Shown piece by piece: positions 43,587-55,109 of a DNA stretch of 64,000 nucleotides; the stretch's first letter is position 1, and each line of letters opens with the position of its first letter. The notes under the pieces were generated by a model, which was given only the letters and a program-made list of their open reading frames with translations, was not told the DNA's origin and ran no database searches. The DNA is taken from the NCBI GenBank assembly GCA_039881045.1, contig JAYWVB010000007.1, positions 868,001 through 932,000 on the forward strand, given 5' to 3'. Position numbers and translations under genes: made by a program. The stretch is from Chaetomium olivaceum. Its lineage: Eukaryota > Ascomycota > Sordariomycetes > Sordariales > Chaetomiaceae.

Positions 43587-45344
43587 TTAACCGTCGGATT
43601 CACCACCATCTTCAGAATCTGTTTGGAGTGAATCAAGATATTGCAAGTCCGACTCATAACCGTTGACTTCCTCGCCTTTCCATCCATTTGAAAACGACTC
43701 GTAGTACAATTCACCCAACTCGACTTCCCGTTCCGGGTCAAACTCCTCATAAACGTATAGATACTCAGGAATCAGCTTGTCCCATGGTAGTTCGTACGTG
43801 TCGAGGTCGTCCAAGTACAACTCACGGTACCAGCGCGTATCATAACCGCGAACCGAGTCCCTCAACTCGACTAGGCTGGAAATATACTTTGTCAAGGCAT
43901 ATGTGACACATTGCAGCTTTGCTGCCATACGCCGACGCTTTAACTCCAGATGTCGGTAATATGGGAGCCCGACGCCTCCTTTGATGAAAGAGACGAGTCC
44001 TTGGTTTCGTATTTTTTGCCGACTTCTCTGCATGCTCGGCTCACTGCATGATGTGGTAGGTGAGTCGCTTGGGCGCGCGCAGTACCAACCTGGCCGTGGA
44101 ACCTTCATTTCCAGAGCAACATCACCCAAGAGGGGGAAATCCGGGCTTGTCACGACCTCCTCCAACTGCTGGGCTAGATTCTTGATGAAAACCAGCCCCT
44201 CATAACCATACAAGACCAGTGACTCGAGATTCGGGGGTAGCGTGTCCTTGAGGCGGAATGGCGCAAGCTCGCCTGTGCAACAGCCCCCAAGAACGACTTC
44301 TGGTTGAATATAGAGATGACGAAGACGCGTGAATCTCCGCATTAACCCAAAATAGGAGTTGTTGCGACTGTGGCATTCTGGTATGTCCCCGTCACAATCT
44401 CGATAGATGTCTAAATGCTCAAGAGAATCCTCGTGTTTCCGAATGCCGCTCCACAAGTCGATGTTGGAAATTTGGTTGCGATACCCCATCGCGTCATTGT
44501 CGTTCAAATAGATGGACAGCTTGGTCAGTCTCCTCGGGAAAGCAAGGAGCGCTAACGTGTCTGGAACCCCAAGTAGCGAGCCGCGGTGATGGACCAGAGT
44601 TAAACTCGTAATGCTGGATGATCCGGGACTGTTTCCGAAACGATCGAAAGCCTCGAATGGCTCCAAGTCAAAGACCGACAACTCTTGAATATTTGGCAAC
44701 CGGAATACATGGGACAAATGTTTGACCCTAAGCTGGTAGCCACGTCCCTGGTAATTCCAAGCGCTGGCAAGATGAACCTCTCGAAGCCTATTCAGAAGAG
44801 GAATGCCGTTTGGAGCTTGTTGGTCTTGCCGACCCTCGACCGCTTTTTGAAGTACTGCTGCGAAGAACATGTCCTCATCTGGGAGATGAGCATACAGCGT
44901 GGTCAAGTTCGGTAGACACGCCAATAGCAGCGCCATCAACGGCCGTGGATCTGCCTTTTGGAGGGCTTCCAGGGCGCTGCTTTCTATAGTCTCAAGTCCT
45001 GCCATGCGAAGTGCATCCCGGAACAAATCGACGTCATCGTCCGAGAGAACGAGACGGCCGCTTTTGTAGACAAGCCCGAGATGCCAATTCCGAATGTCGA
45101 GCTCGTGTACTCCATTCGCGATCCGTTTGCTGGTGAGGACGGAGCGGAGAAACTTCCATAACGACAAGATCGAATGATGTTCGCCATCGTGGAGCCATCT
45201 AGAGTAGATTCGACTGCTTAGAGCGGCGTACCACCGGGAAGAGACAAGGGAAAAGGTGCAAAGCGTCTTGACGTCGGCCATTCCGTCAGTTGCATGGCCC
45301 ATGACCATATCGAGCAATTCGAATGGCAAGCGGGGAGGTTCCAT
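43587..45344 (-). CDS. F-box / LRR-like protein
   Basis: A single 585-residue exon. The N-terminus PPRLPFELLDMVMGH and the following CTFSLVSSRWYAALSSRIYS is an F-box (LP-EL-d-i ... l-s-vsr-W). The middle is a set of irregular leucine-rich segments, for example LRMAGLETIESSALEAL, LVHHRGSLLGVPDTLALLAF and LPPNLESLVLYGYEGL. The C-terminus is acidic (DSLQTDSEDGGESDG). F-box proteins recruit substrates to Skp1-cullin ubiquitin ligases; here the partner and substrate are unknown. The frame is intact, without introns. Fungal genomes carry many such fast-evolving F-box genes, so function cannot be transferred. Confidence 0.78.
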   Translation of the reverse strand: MEPPRLPFELLDMVMGHATDGMADVKTLCTFSLVSSRWYAALSSRIYSRWLHDGEHHSILSLWKFLRSVLTSKRIANGVHELDIRNWHLGLVYKSGRLVLSDDDVDLFRDALRMAGLETIESSALEALQKADPRPLMALLLACLPNLTTLYAHLPDEDMFFAAVLQKAVEGRQDQQAPNGIPLLNRLREVHLASAWNYQGRGYQLRVKHLSHVFRLPNIQELSVFDLEPFEAFDRFGNSPGSSSITSLTLVHHRGSLLGVPDTLALLAFPRRLTKLSIYLNDNDAMGYRNQISNIDLWSGIRKHEDSLEHLDIYRDCDGDIPECHSRNNSYFGLMRRFTRLRHLYIQPEVVLGGCCTGELAPFRLKDTLPPNLESLVLYGYEGLVFIKNLAQQLEEVVTSPDFPLLGDVALEMKVPRPGWYCARPSDSPTTSCSEPSMQRSRQKIRNQGLVSFIKGGVGLPYYRHLELKRRRMAAKLQCVTYALTKYISSLVELRDSVRGYDTRWYRELYLDDLDTYELPWDKLIPEYLYVYEEFDPEREVELGELYYESFSNGWKGEEVNGYESDLQYLDSLQTDSEDGGESDG

Positions 45345-47025
45345 TGTTCTTTTTGCTTTGGAATGACTTCAAACCCGGCAAGTTGTTGTGGGACTAGCGA
45401 ATTATGCGTTGATGGTAAGTTACGCTGAAGATCATTGAAAGTTGCGCGAGTGATCGAGGTAGGTATGCGTTGCGATACCCAGATACTTGTGCATACATGT
45501 ACTTCCGGCCATCTGTTGTGTTCAAGATGACCTGCAGGAGCCAAGGCTTCCCCAGAGAGGGGTAGACGAACCGAGCCAACGACCAAGCCGTGTGTAGGGG
45601 GTGGAGTGGTTCTTTTGACGTGTTACTGTGCTACTCGCGGAGAGCACTATCTTGAGCTTTCGAACAATCAGAACTGATATGCATACGAAGTATTGGAGAA
45701 GCCCTTTTAAATTCCTGCACGATGGCAGGCTTGATCATCTCGCATCTCCGGGTCCACATGATGACGGCCTAATCCGGCGGCAACGGCTCTCGCGCAACAG
45801 GCTTCCCAACCGGGGATTGTTGGTCGACATCACTGATTAGCAAGTTGGGTATGGCGCGTTTCCACCGAGGAGGCCCAACTGCGAGCCGTCCTTCTGTCCG
45901 TCTCTTCTATTCTGCGAGCCATTCGGAATTGACGACGACAGCTATCATGTGCGTCAGCCTGATTGGGCGACAAGAGCAAGCCTCATGATACCCGTGCCAA
46001 GGAAGGATCGTGTATTGCTTGTCCTAATATCGAGGCTCGTTTGAGCATGGTGAAATCTACAAGTGACTACCTAGTAGAAGCCCATCAAGAACACTTGGAC
46101 CTGGCCCTGCCTCTCAATGCCATATCCTGCACACATTGTTACTAAGCTTCTGAGGCCAGACCGAACTTAAACAGCAATTGCATATCAAAGTACCAGAGCC
46201 ACTTCCATCATAAGCTTCAACAGAGACTCCGGAAAGAGCCCGGTAGGGAATGGCGGGTGCTTCATTTTGGTGAAGAGCTACCTACCAGGCATTATGCTAA
46301 CATCCCTTCGAGCAGATGCCTTCCATCCCCAGCATAAATCGAGGCACGATCCACGACATCAACACTGGCAGGGACTCCGGCACGCCACCCATTTGTCCAG
46401 AGAGCAGTGGGAACGGCACGCCACCACAAATAGCGATTGACATCATGGTTAAATAAGCCGTCGAGCGCCTCCTTCTACACTGTCGGCTTGACACCCATGC
46501 AAGGGGCTCTAGCCGCCGCAAACCAGCCTGGTATGCTGTGATCTTCCAGAAGGCCCTTGCCGAGATTGAAGATGGCATCCCGACCGGGCGGCAGACCAAG
46601 GATCTCGAATCATGAGAGACAATGAAGCTGCTGGATACGCACTGCAAGTCAACCTGCCGATTGGAGTAGACGTGTGGAAAGACATGGGCAGTGTCACCAT
46701 CGAGAGGAATAAGACCACGGGTCATGCCAGCCAGTGGAATTATTCAGTTGCTTCTGTCGATGCATTTATCGCCGCATTGGGGACGAGAAGACCTGCTGGC
46801 CCAGGTTAGAGGCAGGCTCTTGTTTGTTTTACTACATGCTGACTCGTATATATCGTGAGAGCAATCTAACCAAGCTGCTGGACGGATAGCGTTGTATGGA
46901 CGATCACAGATGCCCCGATGCCAAACTAATTCATTTACGTAGCTTTCGAATATAGTCCGTCATATATCCCACCCCTTCCTGCTGTTAGTTTCTCTCCACT
47001 ACCCACAATAGTAAACACGCGCCCC
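45345..47025. other. Intergenic region
   Basis: About 1.7 kb. Short frames near 46297-46809 on both strands read like possible decayed coding sequence but I cannot assign a family. It contains the promoter of the F-box gene at the left and the 3' end of the sorbosone dehydrogenase-like gene at the right. Confidence 0.45.
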
Positions 47026-48603
47026 CTAAGCCGTCGGCGAAAGAATATAAATCTCGCCCTCAGCACTATTGTCGCTACCCACAAACAGGCCCCTACCGGC
47101 CGGGTCCCACGCGGCGGCCGTCAGCCGGAAGCAGTTGCTCTGGGTCAGGCCGTTGGCCGTGCAGCCTCCCGGGTTGGGGGCGCTGAAGATATCCTTGTAG
47201 CCCGTCTGGCTGTCCGCAGGGGCCACGGGGTCGTAACTGCCGTCTTCAAGCTTTTGGAAGGGGATTTGGACTACCTTGAAGCCAGTGGCTTTGAGGGGAG
47301 GTGACGGTGTTAGTAAGTTTTTGAACTGGGAGCTAGCTTGATATATAGGGCCGCGTGAAATTTAGAGGGAAGATATGAGCAGGCTGACTCACGAGGCTGC
47401 CGGTCCCACGAACCGTGGAACGCGACGTACATATTCTTGGCGTCAGTGTCAAACGTGTTCCAGATCGGGGCCGAGTGCGCTTGGAAGGAAAGGCGTGGAG
47501 GTGTCGCCTTGCCGTTGCAAGAGGCGTCGTTGTACGAGCTGTTGGGCGATATAACAAAGTTGCTGCCTGTCTTGAGGCCACTGAAGCTCGACGGGTCCCA
47601 CACGGCGAAACACGTCGGATAGCCGTACCAGACGTCGCGCGCTGTCAGGGGGTTTCCCACTGCGAGGTTGGGTTAGTTGCTAGGGTTTTGCTGCTTGTTC
47701 TTTCCCGTTGTCACTGCTCGGGTAATCCACGACAGCGGTACTCACGGTTGTTGAGCTCCTCAGCCGGGTTGTTCTGGTGAATATCACGGCTCTGCCCGTT
47801 CTCGGTACGCTTAAAGTCATCACCGCTGTTCTCGACGCCCCAGAATACACCGCTCGGGTCGGCCGTGAAGCCGATGGTGTTACGCAGGCCGTAACCATAC
47901 ACCTCGCCGTCTGTGTTGTAGTTGAAGCCGCTGGCAGGTGCTTTGTCCGTGTCGAAGATCTTTATGATGGCTCGTCCCGTCTCCTTCTGGGCTGCGGCCA
48001 TGTCAAAGTTGGAGTTGCTGCCGACTTGCACAAGGATCAGGTTGGGTTGCTGCGGTACGACAGCAATCGTTCGTGTGAAGTGGATACCCGAGGAGATGCC
48101 TTTGACGACTGTCTTTTGGTTGCTGATTGCCCGGGTAGCCACGTTATAGTCCCAGCTGTAGGCCGCCGTCTCACCACTGGCGTACAGCTTCTTGCCGTCG
48201 GGCGACAGGGCGAGCCCGTGGTTCAGCTGGCCGCCTGTTATGAGCATGTTGGTGCTGTTGATGCAGCCGTCGGCGCCAAAGGTGTGTACTGATATGCCCT
48301 TAGTCGCCTGAGCCACCAAAAGGTTGCCTACCGGATCCCAGATAATAGTTCGGACCTGCTTTAGTCCGCCGGCGAGCTTCATAGCCGACCATCCTGACGC
48401 AGCTGTGTATTGATACCGGAAGTTGCTGACACCGCTGCAGGACTTTGGTAGCGGGAGCTTCGGGACCTGAGCATCGGCGCCTGTTGTTCTTCGTCATCAA
48501 CATGACCTTCCCTTGGCAGAAATAGGCCCATGGATGAGTCTGAATCGAACTGACCTCGGGAAAATAGAGCCGCAACGGCGACGGCAAGCTCAAACAAACG
48601 CAT
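47026..48603 (-). CDS. Secreted L-sorbosone/glucose dehydrogenase-like protein
   Basis: Four exons (48603-48555, 48480-47746, 47659-47393, 47288-47026) give 437 residues, divisible by three. The first exon encodes a signal peptide (MRLFELAVAVAALFSRGADA). The mature part is a quinoprotein-type beta-propeller of the glucose/sorbosone dehydrogenase superfamily: VRTIIWDPVGNLLVAQA, LNHGLALSPDGKKLYASGE, EVYGYGLRNTIGFTADPSG, FWGVENSGDD, HQNNPAEELNN joined by splicing to LGNPL, then MYVAFHGSWDRQP and FVGSDNSAEGEIYILSP. Cysteines (CINSTN, CFAVWD, GGCTANGL) suggest disulphides, fitting secretion. It probably oxidises a sugar, or a sugar released from plant material, with PQQ or another acceptor; the substrate is not shown. 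The first intron has a GTCAGT donor. Confidence 0.85.
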
Positions 48604-49517
48604 TGTTGATCTGCTACCTTTTCCCCAGAGTTACCGCGAATGGGATGTATGAAATTTCTATTGATCTAAAGCAAAACACTCCAGACTCTCTAAGGGTAGA
48701 GTTGATGTTCTCTTGGCTTCTACGGCACAACGTGTGCTTCTATAGTTGTGCAAACCCAGTGCTCATGTTCAGATGGCCCGGGGTGCTAACGGACGGAAGC
48801 TTCCCACCCTTCCAATTTCCATGTAAACCGTGCTGTTACTCTACCGCGTGGTAAAGCTTGGGTCCCTTTGGATGCTGCCATGGGTCTTGGCCAACCATCT
48901 TGGCAGGTTGAAATCCTTAATATCGCCCATGATAGCCTGTTCGGCAGATCTGCTCCGAAAAGCTTGTGCGAGACCACGGCAGTTCCCTCTCAGGAACCTT
49001 CTGCAACTTCCATGAGCTGCGAAGCGCGTGCGGGCGACATGTCCATTGGCTGTTGATCAAGTTGACGCTTATATTAATGTACATTTCTCCGTCATTCCTC
49101 AAGAGATCTGCTTGCCGGTGCATAGGTACGTCAACCCCACTCCGAACATTGGTGAAGCACCGGGAATCATCGCCCACGTCTTGCTTATATTGCTTTCGTC
49201 TCCCCCTTGTTAAAATGGAGCCCGATGGTGTGATGCGCGTCCAACGGGAACATCATACGCCAATGCTTGTTTCACTGCCACCGCTCTTCTACTGCGACCC
49301 TCCTCGCCCTTAGATCAAGAGCCGGGCCCCAAAGTCAATCCCCAGTAACTACGTTGACCTGATGGACCCGCCAACCCGGCTAAGAATAATTAGATACCCC
49401 ATTCCGTTTCCGTGTTGCCGATCGGCCGTAATTACAGGTTATCCTGCCCTGTGATGTGGACTTAGGGAAATGTATGTGTGAATAGAATTGACTATTGATA
49501 CGATATACAAACTAACA
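48604..49517. other. Intergenic region
   Basis: About 910 bases between two genes on the minus strand, containing the dehydrogenase promoter. No feature was recognised. Confidence 0.5.
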
Positions 49518-50114
49518 TCACCACAGTAACCCGCGCCGTGCTTGGGTTGTCTGAGCGTTGGCAACCTGCCGCTGCACTTCTTCGTACATATTCTCCTCGA
49601 GACCTTTTTGCATTTGTTCCACTAAGCGGGAGAACTCCTCTTTGACCATGGTTGAGACGTGACCCTGAATCTCACGGACCATGTTGGTCTGGCCGACCCC
49701 AAGCTTGTCCTCGATTGCTTTCTCAACCTGCCGAGCCACCGCCGCGGCTATCTCCCGAACCTTGGATTCGGAAACGTTCTGGGTAGGCGCATGGTTACAT
49801 GTATCACATGCTCCGTGACTCTTTAAAGCAAAACCCTTTTCACACATAGCATCAAGCTGCTTGATCCCCTCAAGCCGAATGGTAGTGAGTAGCCGAACAG
49901 AATCAGCCAAACTCTCGAAATTGACAGTGCGGGCGCCCAACACGAAAGAGAGCCGAATGACTACCGAGAACAGCTCAAACGTCAGGTCCTCGATGCGTTT
50001 TTGGTGCTCCGGAGTAATTTCCTCCGCCATGTCAGCTACGGCATTCTGATAGCGGACACAGCGTACACCGTACTGAACGAGATCTTTGACCAGGTCGAGA
50101 ATATCGCTTGTCAC
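49518..50114 (-). CDS. Helical C-terminal coding segment next to the NACHT-ankyrin gene
   Basis: A 198-codon open frame overlaps the end of the NACHT-ankyrin gene by 83 bases in another frame. It reads as real protein: SDILDLVKDLVQYGVRC, EEITPEHQKRIEDLTFELFS and SEVVIRL-type amphipathic helices, a CDTCNHAPT cysteine cluster, then REIAAAVARQVEKAIEDK and a C-terminal coiled-coil-like EEFSRLVEQMQKGLEENMYE. No convincing ATG precedes the helical start (first ATGs lie inside). The junction holds an 8-bp tandem duplication (GGCGTTAC twice, around 50130-50148). I infer that this is the original C-terminus of the receptor cut off by a frame change, but a separate small gene is possible. Confidence 0.5.
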   Translation of the reverse strand: MTSDILDLVKDLVQYGVRCVRYQNAVADMAEEITPEHQKRIEDLTFELFSVVIRLSFVLGARTVNFESLADSVRLLTTIRLEGIKQLDAMCEKGFALKSHGACDTCNHAPTQNVSESKVREIAAAVARQVEKAIEDKLGVGQTNMVREIQGHVSTMVKEEFSRLVEQMQKGLEENMYEEVQRQVANAQTTQARRGLLW

Positions 50115-53100
50115 CCAAACTCCTGCCGTAACGCCGTAACGCCGACCGTAATTCTCTCTGTGCCCCGGAATCGGGGTCTCTATTCCTGGGAGGAGCCAGA
50201 TTCTCTTCGAGTTGCTGATACCTTCGTCTCCGCTGCATTAGTTCCATGGCAATGCGGTCACTCCGGGCCAAAGGATCCATCGGTTCCCAGCTGTCCTGCT
50301 CGTTCCAACGAGGGCCCCATCGATCAACGTTGCTTTTGATACGAAATCTGAAGGGTGGTGGTATTTGGAAAGACCATGCGGCTTCCTCGTTTCTATAATA
50401 TCCACCCTCGAACTCCTTGAATGCCCACCTGAAAGGAAACGAGGGCGACGCAGGACCCCACTCGCTTTCCTCACGATCGTGGCGAAGTAGTAACCTGCGA
50501 ACTTGCTCGAGGCATTGACCGACCAAAGATGGCAATCGGCTGAGAATGTCGTTGACCCCGGACCAGAACATGGCTTTGTGTAAGAAGTCCCTGTAACGCA
50601 GATGCTGCATGGTGAACTCCGGTCGAGGAAGAGCCTGTTTTATAGCATCCATCTGGTCTTGGAAAGGAACTCTGCAAAGCAAGCCTCTGAAGAGGCGGTC
50701 CGAATTCAGATACCTGGCTCCTGGGAGCCCACATTGGTAGATGACGGCCGCGAGGAGCTGCTGTGGCTCTTGGAGCTCGTCAAGCCCCGCTGGGTGCGGC
50801 ATTCGATATTGAAGAAGCATGCTTGGGTAGGCTTGAGAAGCCAGTTCCTGGCCCATTCTAGGCCGGAACCCCGGATGGAAATCTCCGGAGACCGCTCTTT
50901 CATATGCCGTCGTCCAAAAGCTGGGTTTGGGAAAGAACCCCGCGCCTTTAGACTGCAAGTTCTCGAGTATTTCGTCGTGACCGGGCTGCCCGAGGTGCGT
51001 GGCGGCGGCCTGAAAAGCGGTACCGAGACATCCGCCAATAATGTTAGGGTCCGCGTCATTGTCCAGCAGTAGTTTGACGGTTGCGTGTTTCCTTGCTGCG
51101 GCGGCAGCCTGAAGAGCGGTGCCAAATGGGCCCGCCTGATGGTCGACGGCCACTCTCTGGCCGTCTAAAAGTAGGCGAATAATGGCGTCGTGACCTCGGA
51201 AAGCCGCAATATGTAATGGACTGCCGAGAGGTCCGTCTTCGGTACCGGTGGGGTTTGCACCAGCATGGAGTAGTTTTTCGGCAGCCTTGTCATCGCCCCT
51301 AGCTGACGAGATATATAGTGCAGTTCCGTGTGGTCCATTCTTAGAGTTAACGTCGGCGCCTCGCTCAATTAGGGCGTCCAGGGCGTCCGAGTTGCCTAGA
51401 AGGGTAGCTAGCTGAAGTGCGGTTCCCTCGCTTCCGGGCCGGTCGAGTATTGCTTTCCGATCGGCGGCATCGATTCGCAACCAGTCGATTTGTGAGATAA
51501 GCTGGGCCAGGACCCCCTCTAGCTTAAGTTTCACAGCGTAATATACCGGTGAAGGCACCTTATCATTCTTTCCACCGTCCGGATCGTATGTTCTGAGCCA
51601 GAATTTCAGTATCTTACTATCCAGGAGCTGGGAACAGACCTCGCCGTCCAGGTCTCTGACTTGGCGGCCTGATGCTTTCTCCTTGTTGACCATATTGTAG
51701 TGGCAAAACCAATACTCGGCGGCATAACGGCGGGCTGGGCCTTCGGTGCATTCTCTATCTGCCATGCTGCTGCTGGTGCTGGCGTCCGTTCCCGAGGCGT
51801 CAGAATCAGAGTCCTCAGCGTCGGTATCGGCAGCAGTAACATCACCGTGGCCTGGGTCTGAGCCGGAAGCGGTACCGTCCGAGTCTGAACGGGCACCGCT
51901 CCTCGTTGTGGCAGCTTTGTTCTTCCGGCTCGAGATGCAGGCTGATAGGATAGCCAAGCAGCGTCTTGTCATCTGGATATGCGCGTCCTCCGGGAGAGGG
52001 AATATGAAGCGGGAGACCTTATCATGCTTGGTGCCAAGTTGCTCCAGTGATCCCACAAAAACAGCCTCTAGGTACTCTTGAGCCGAGAAGTGAGTGAAGG
52101 AAAAGACCTCAAGCTCTCGCTCTTGGCCGGCCACAACAAGGCGCTGTTTGGACCTCTGGACAAGCACTCTAGTGCAAATCTCTGTGACGGCGGCGGGGCT
52201 GTGAAGCCCGACAGCTGCGGCAAGCTCGGCTTGCGAGAGAAGTCGTTGTTGTCTCAGCATCCAGAGCAGGATGAGCTTCATCCGCTTGGTGTCCTTGGCC
52301 GCCACCTTCTCTAGTACAGCTTGGTACATGCCAACAATGTTGTCTGGGAGCCTTTTTAGTACGTCCTGGATCTCTTCTGCGTCGCGCGATTGAAGGACTT
52401 GATTGAGGACTGAGGCTGCCCAGAGAAAGTTGCTTTGCAACCGTATTAGTACGTCTCTCGGTGGAAAAAGGGCGGGAGTGCTCAGGTAATCAAACCTACC
52501 TGTCTTGGTCCTGGCCAAGTCGTTTATTGACAGCCTGTTTTAGAGACGAGCTCTCCTTCAAGATTTGCATATCCCCTAGTTTTCTCTCGATGAACTTGTT
52601 GAGATCCCCGCCTAGTCCCTTCTTGACATCTACCGAGATCAGCATGTCCGTCATGTTCGTTTCTAGACATGATCTTATGTCCTTTTCATCTCTGCTGGTC
52701 AAGAGTATGTGCAGGTTTGGATATCCTTGCCGCGTAAGCCTCTTGATGATGTCAAGCAGTTTAAGCGGGCCGGCTTTGGTTGTGCGCTGACGCTCGGGAA
52801 CCTGGTCCAGGCCATCCAGGACGATGAAGATGTCCTTATCGACCTTGGATATGAACTTTTTCAAATGATTGAAGAGTTCGTTAGTATCGTCCGGAAGCTC
52901 ACCAGAGTCCTGATGACCGCGGAGCCACCTGAGCGACTTGTTGTCGGTAAATCCTTGACACTTGCTTGCGAGTTGCCTGATTAGGGATATAAGGAGGAGA
53001 TCCATCCTATTGGTCTCGTCCAAATCAAAGTGAAAGTACCAGTATGCCAACACTTTTGTCTTGCTGTCGTCTCTGATGAAGGCCTTGTTAAGCCTGTTGA

Positions 53101-55109
53101 TGATGGTTGAGCTGCGCACACGTCAACATTCTTAGTCGCGGTATTTCATCCCAATGTCACTTACCACAAAAGCGATTTGCCACAGCCGGCTGTACACACC
53201 GGGGGTTAGCTGTCTAAGAGAACCACCAAAGACCTCTAGACAGGGGGCACTCGACACATACAGTCGCCGTACAGCCAGAGAAGACCCTGGGGGTATTTCT
53301 GCCAGTCCAGATATTCCTTTCTCTGGAGTAACCAATCACCAAGTTCATCACCCTGGCCTTCCTCGTGCTCGCGGTCTTTCCCGGGTGGTAGTTCGTCAGG
53401 TCTGCTGCTCTGAACTTCGTCATCTTCTTCAGAACTGTCCCCCAGCCCCGCCGCACCGGCTCCGTTGAGCTGGTCTCCCTCGTCTTCAGAGCTGTCTGTC
53501 GTTGCAATGGCACTGTTAGTTCTTCTCCCCTTTCCTTTATTCCCCCCGCTTCTCCATTCGTTATTCCCAACACTCTTCCACCAATCAACCTCGCGCTGTA
53601 GCTTTCTGTGTATTTCGGTTTGGGTCGTCCCCTCCTTTTCCATTAGAAACCTGTACAGCTCTCGGAGCTCCTCCTCGTTGACCTTGCCAAGTGCTTTGTA
53701 GGAATACTTTGCCGTCTCGTCAACCTGCCTCAAGAGGTGGTCTGTGTCCTTCTTGATGCTCTTCAGCTTGTTGATGGCATCGTCTCCGCCTATACGTTGT
53801 TATCACATCGTCAGCGATCCGCAACTAGAAAACTAAAAATCTCCAGTGTCAGTACTGCCACCGGCACTTACGCTCCCTGTCAATCTGACGTTGCCACTCT
53901 TCCAGCTTGGCATTTTCTTCGTCGACTGTCCGCCTCAAATCCTCGAGGGGCTGTCCGGTCAAGCTGAGGAAGCTTTTCCGGATCCGCGCTGGAACAAATC
54001 AAGATTTTTCCGTCAGTTGTCTGAGGGTGCTCTATAAACTGCAAGCATATAAACTGTGGCCACTGACTCGAAATGTTGCTCTCAATCGACCCGTGTACCT
54101 CGGCTGCATACACCAAGATGGCTGTATACACCCTGACCATGGCGTCCTCGAGTGGTCTTCCGTTCTTGACTTTCCGCTTCCAGTAGTGAGCCTCTATTCG
54201 AGAATATCGTGCCATCAAATCGGCCAGGTGGCTGCAGGCTTCGAAAGTCAGATCCACTCGTTCTTTGTCGTTTTGCACCAGCTGTGGCAAAAGGTCTGAT
54301 CAGAATTCACTGTTCCTTTACGCAGAGCCCGACAGAAACCAATTTCGCACCGTGAGACCAAAGGACACGACAGCCCAAGCGGCCGAACCATAACCTGTCG
54401 GGTCAAACTTGAGGCCGTTATCGATGAGGTCCTTGACGGTCAAGGCAGAGACCAAGATAGACCTTGCCCTACCAAGGGCGGTTTTCTCACCATCAGATCC
54501 CCACCGGGCCGTGTAACTGGCCATCTTATCCGGAGTCTTCGCAATTAGCCCATCGACAAGCTTCCGGGAATCAACTTGACCAGGCTTCTCTTCTTCCTTT
54601 CTACCCTCCAACAGGGCTCTTCTCTGCTCTCCCACCTCGTCCGAGTTCCACGCCTCTGCCCAGAAATCCCGCAGTGGCCTCGTCCCCGCGTCGTCGTCGC
54701 CGCCCTCGCCGACCTCGTTCTCCTCGTCGTGCTCGTCATCCTCCCCGTTATCGCCATCGACCTCTTCATCGTCTCCGTCTACAGAAGCGTCATCGGGATG
54801 TGTTGTGGAGGGCCCAGCGCTGGCGCCATCCGATTCGTCATCTTGACGTTCGTCCTTGGTAGTCGCCGGGCTGACCTCATCATAGGCCACCTCAATAATT
54901 TCAACCCGAGAAGACGTAGTTGCGTTCTCCTCCGTCTCCACCACAGCACCAGTGTCGGGAATAAGTTTCGGTAAAGATTTCCTATGTGCTTCCGTTTCGG
55001 GACTCTCTTGCCTCGCTCGTCGTGAGAACCATCGACGCCACCTTGCCCTCCGTGTTCTCCTTTTCACTACCATGGCGTCAAGTCCCGTGTTTGGGGTGGC
55101 TGTGTCCAT
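50032..55109 (-). CDS. NACHT-ankyrin STAND (NLR-like) receptor
   Basis: Seven exons (55109-54351, 54281-54068, 53988-53872, 53789-53262, 53189-53165, 53111-52500, 52432-50032) give 1551 residues, divisible by three. An acidic, disordered head (about 1-170) is followed by a NACHT_N-like helical domain (SAAWAVVSFGLT spliced to LVQNDKERV, then ARYSRIEAHY). NACHT starts near 530: splicing a 25-nt exon makes the Walker A LYGDSGCGKSLL, Walker B is IFIVLDGLDQV (about 645), sensor-like LHILLTSRDEKD, and FLWAASVLNQVL begins the helical and winged-helix part, with FSFTHFSAQEYL. Ankyrin repeats occupy about 1083-1247 (EGTALQLATLLGNSDALDAL, TALYISSARGDDKAAEKLL, SPLHIAAFRGHDAIIRLLL, TALQAAAAARKHATVKLLL). 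Fungal NLRs of this kind mediate non-self recognition and regulated cell death. Ankyrin repeats would be the sensor. The true C-terminus may extend into 49518-50114. No linked effector gene was seen. Confidence 0.85.
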
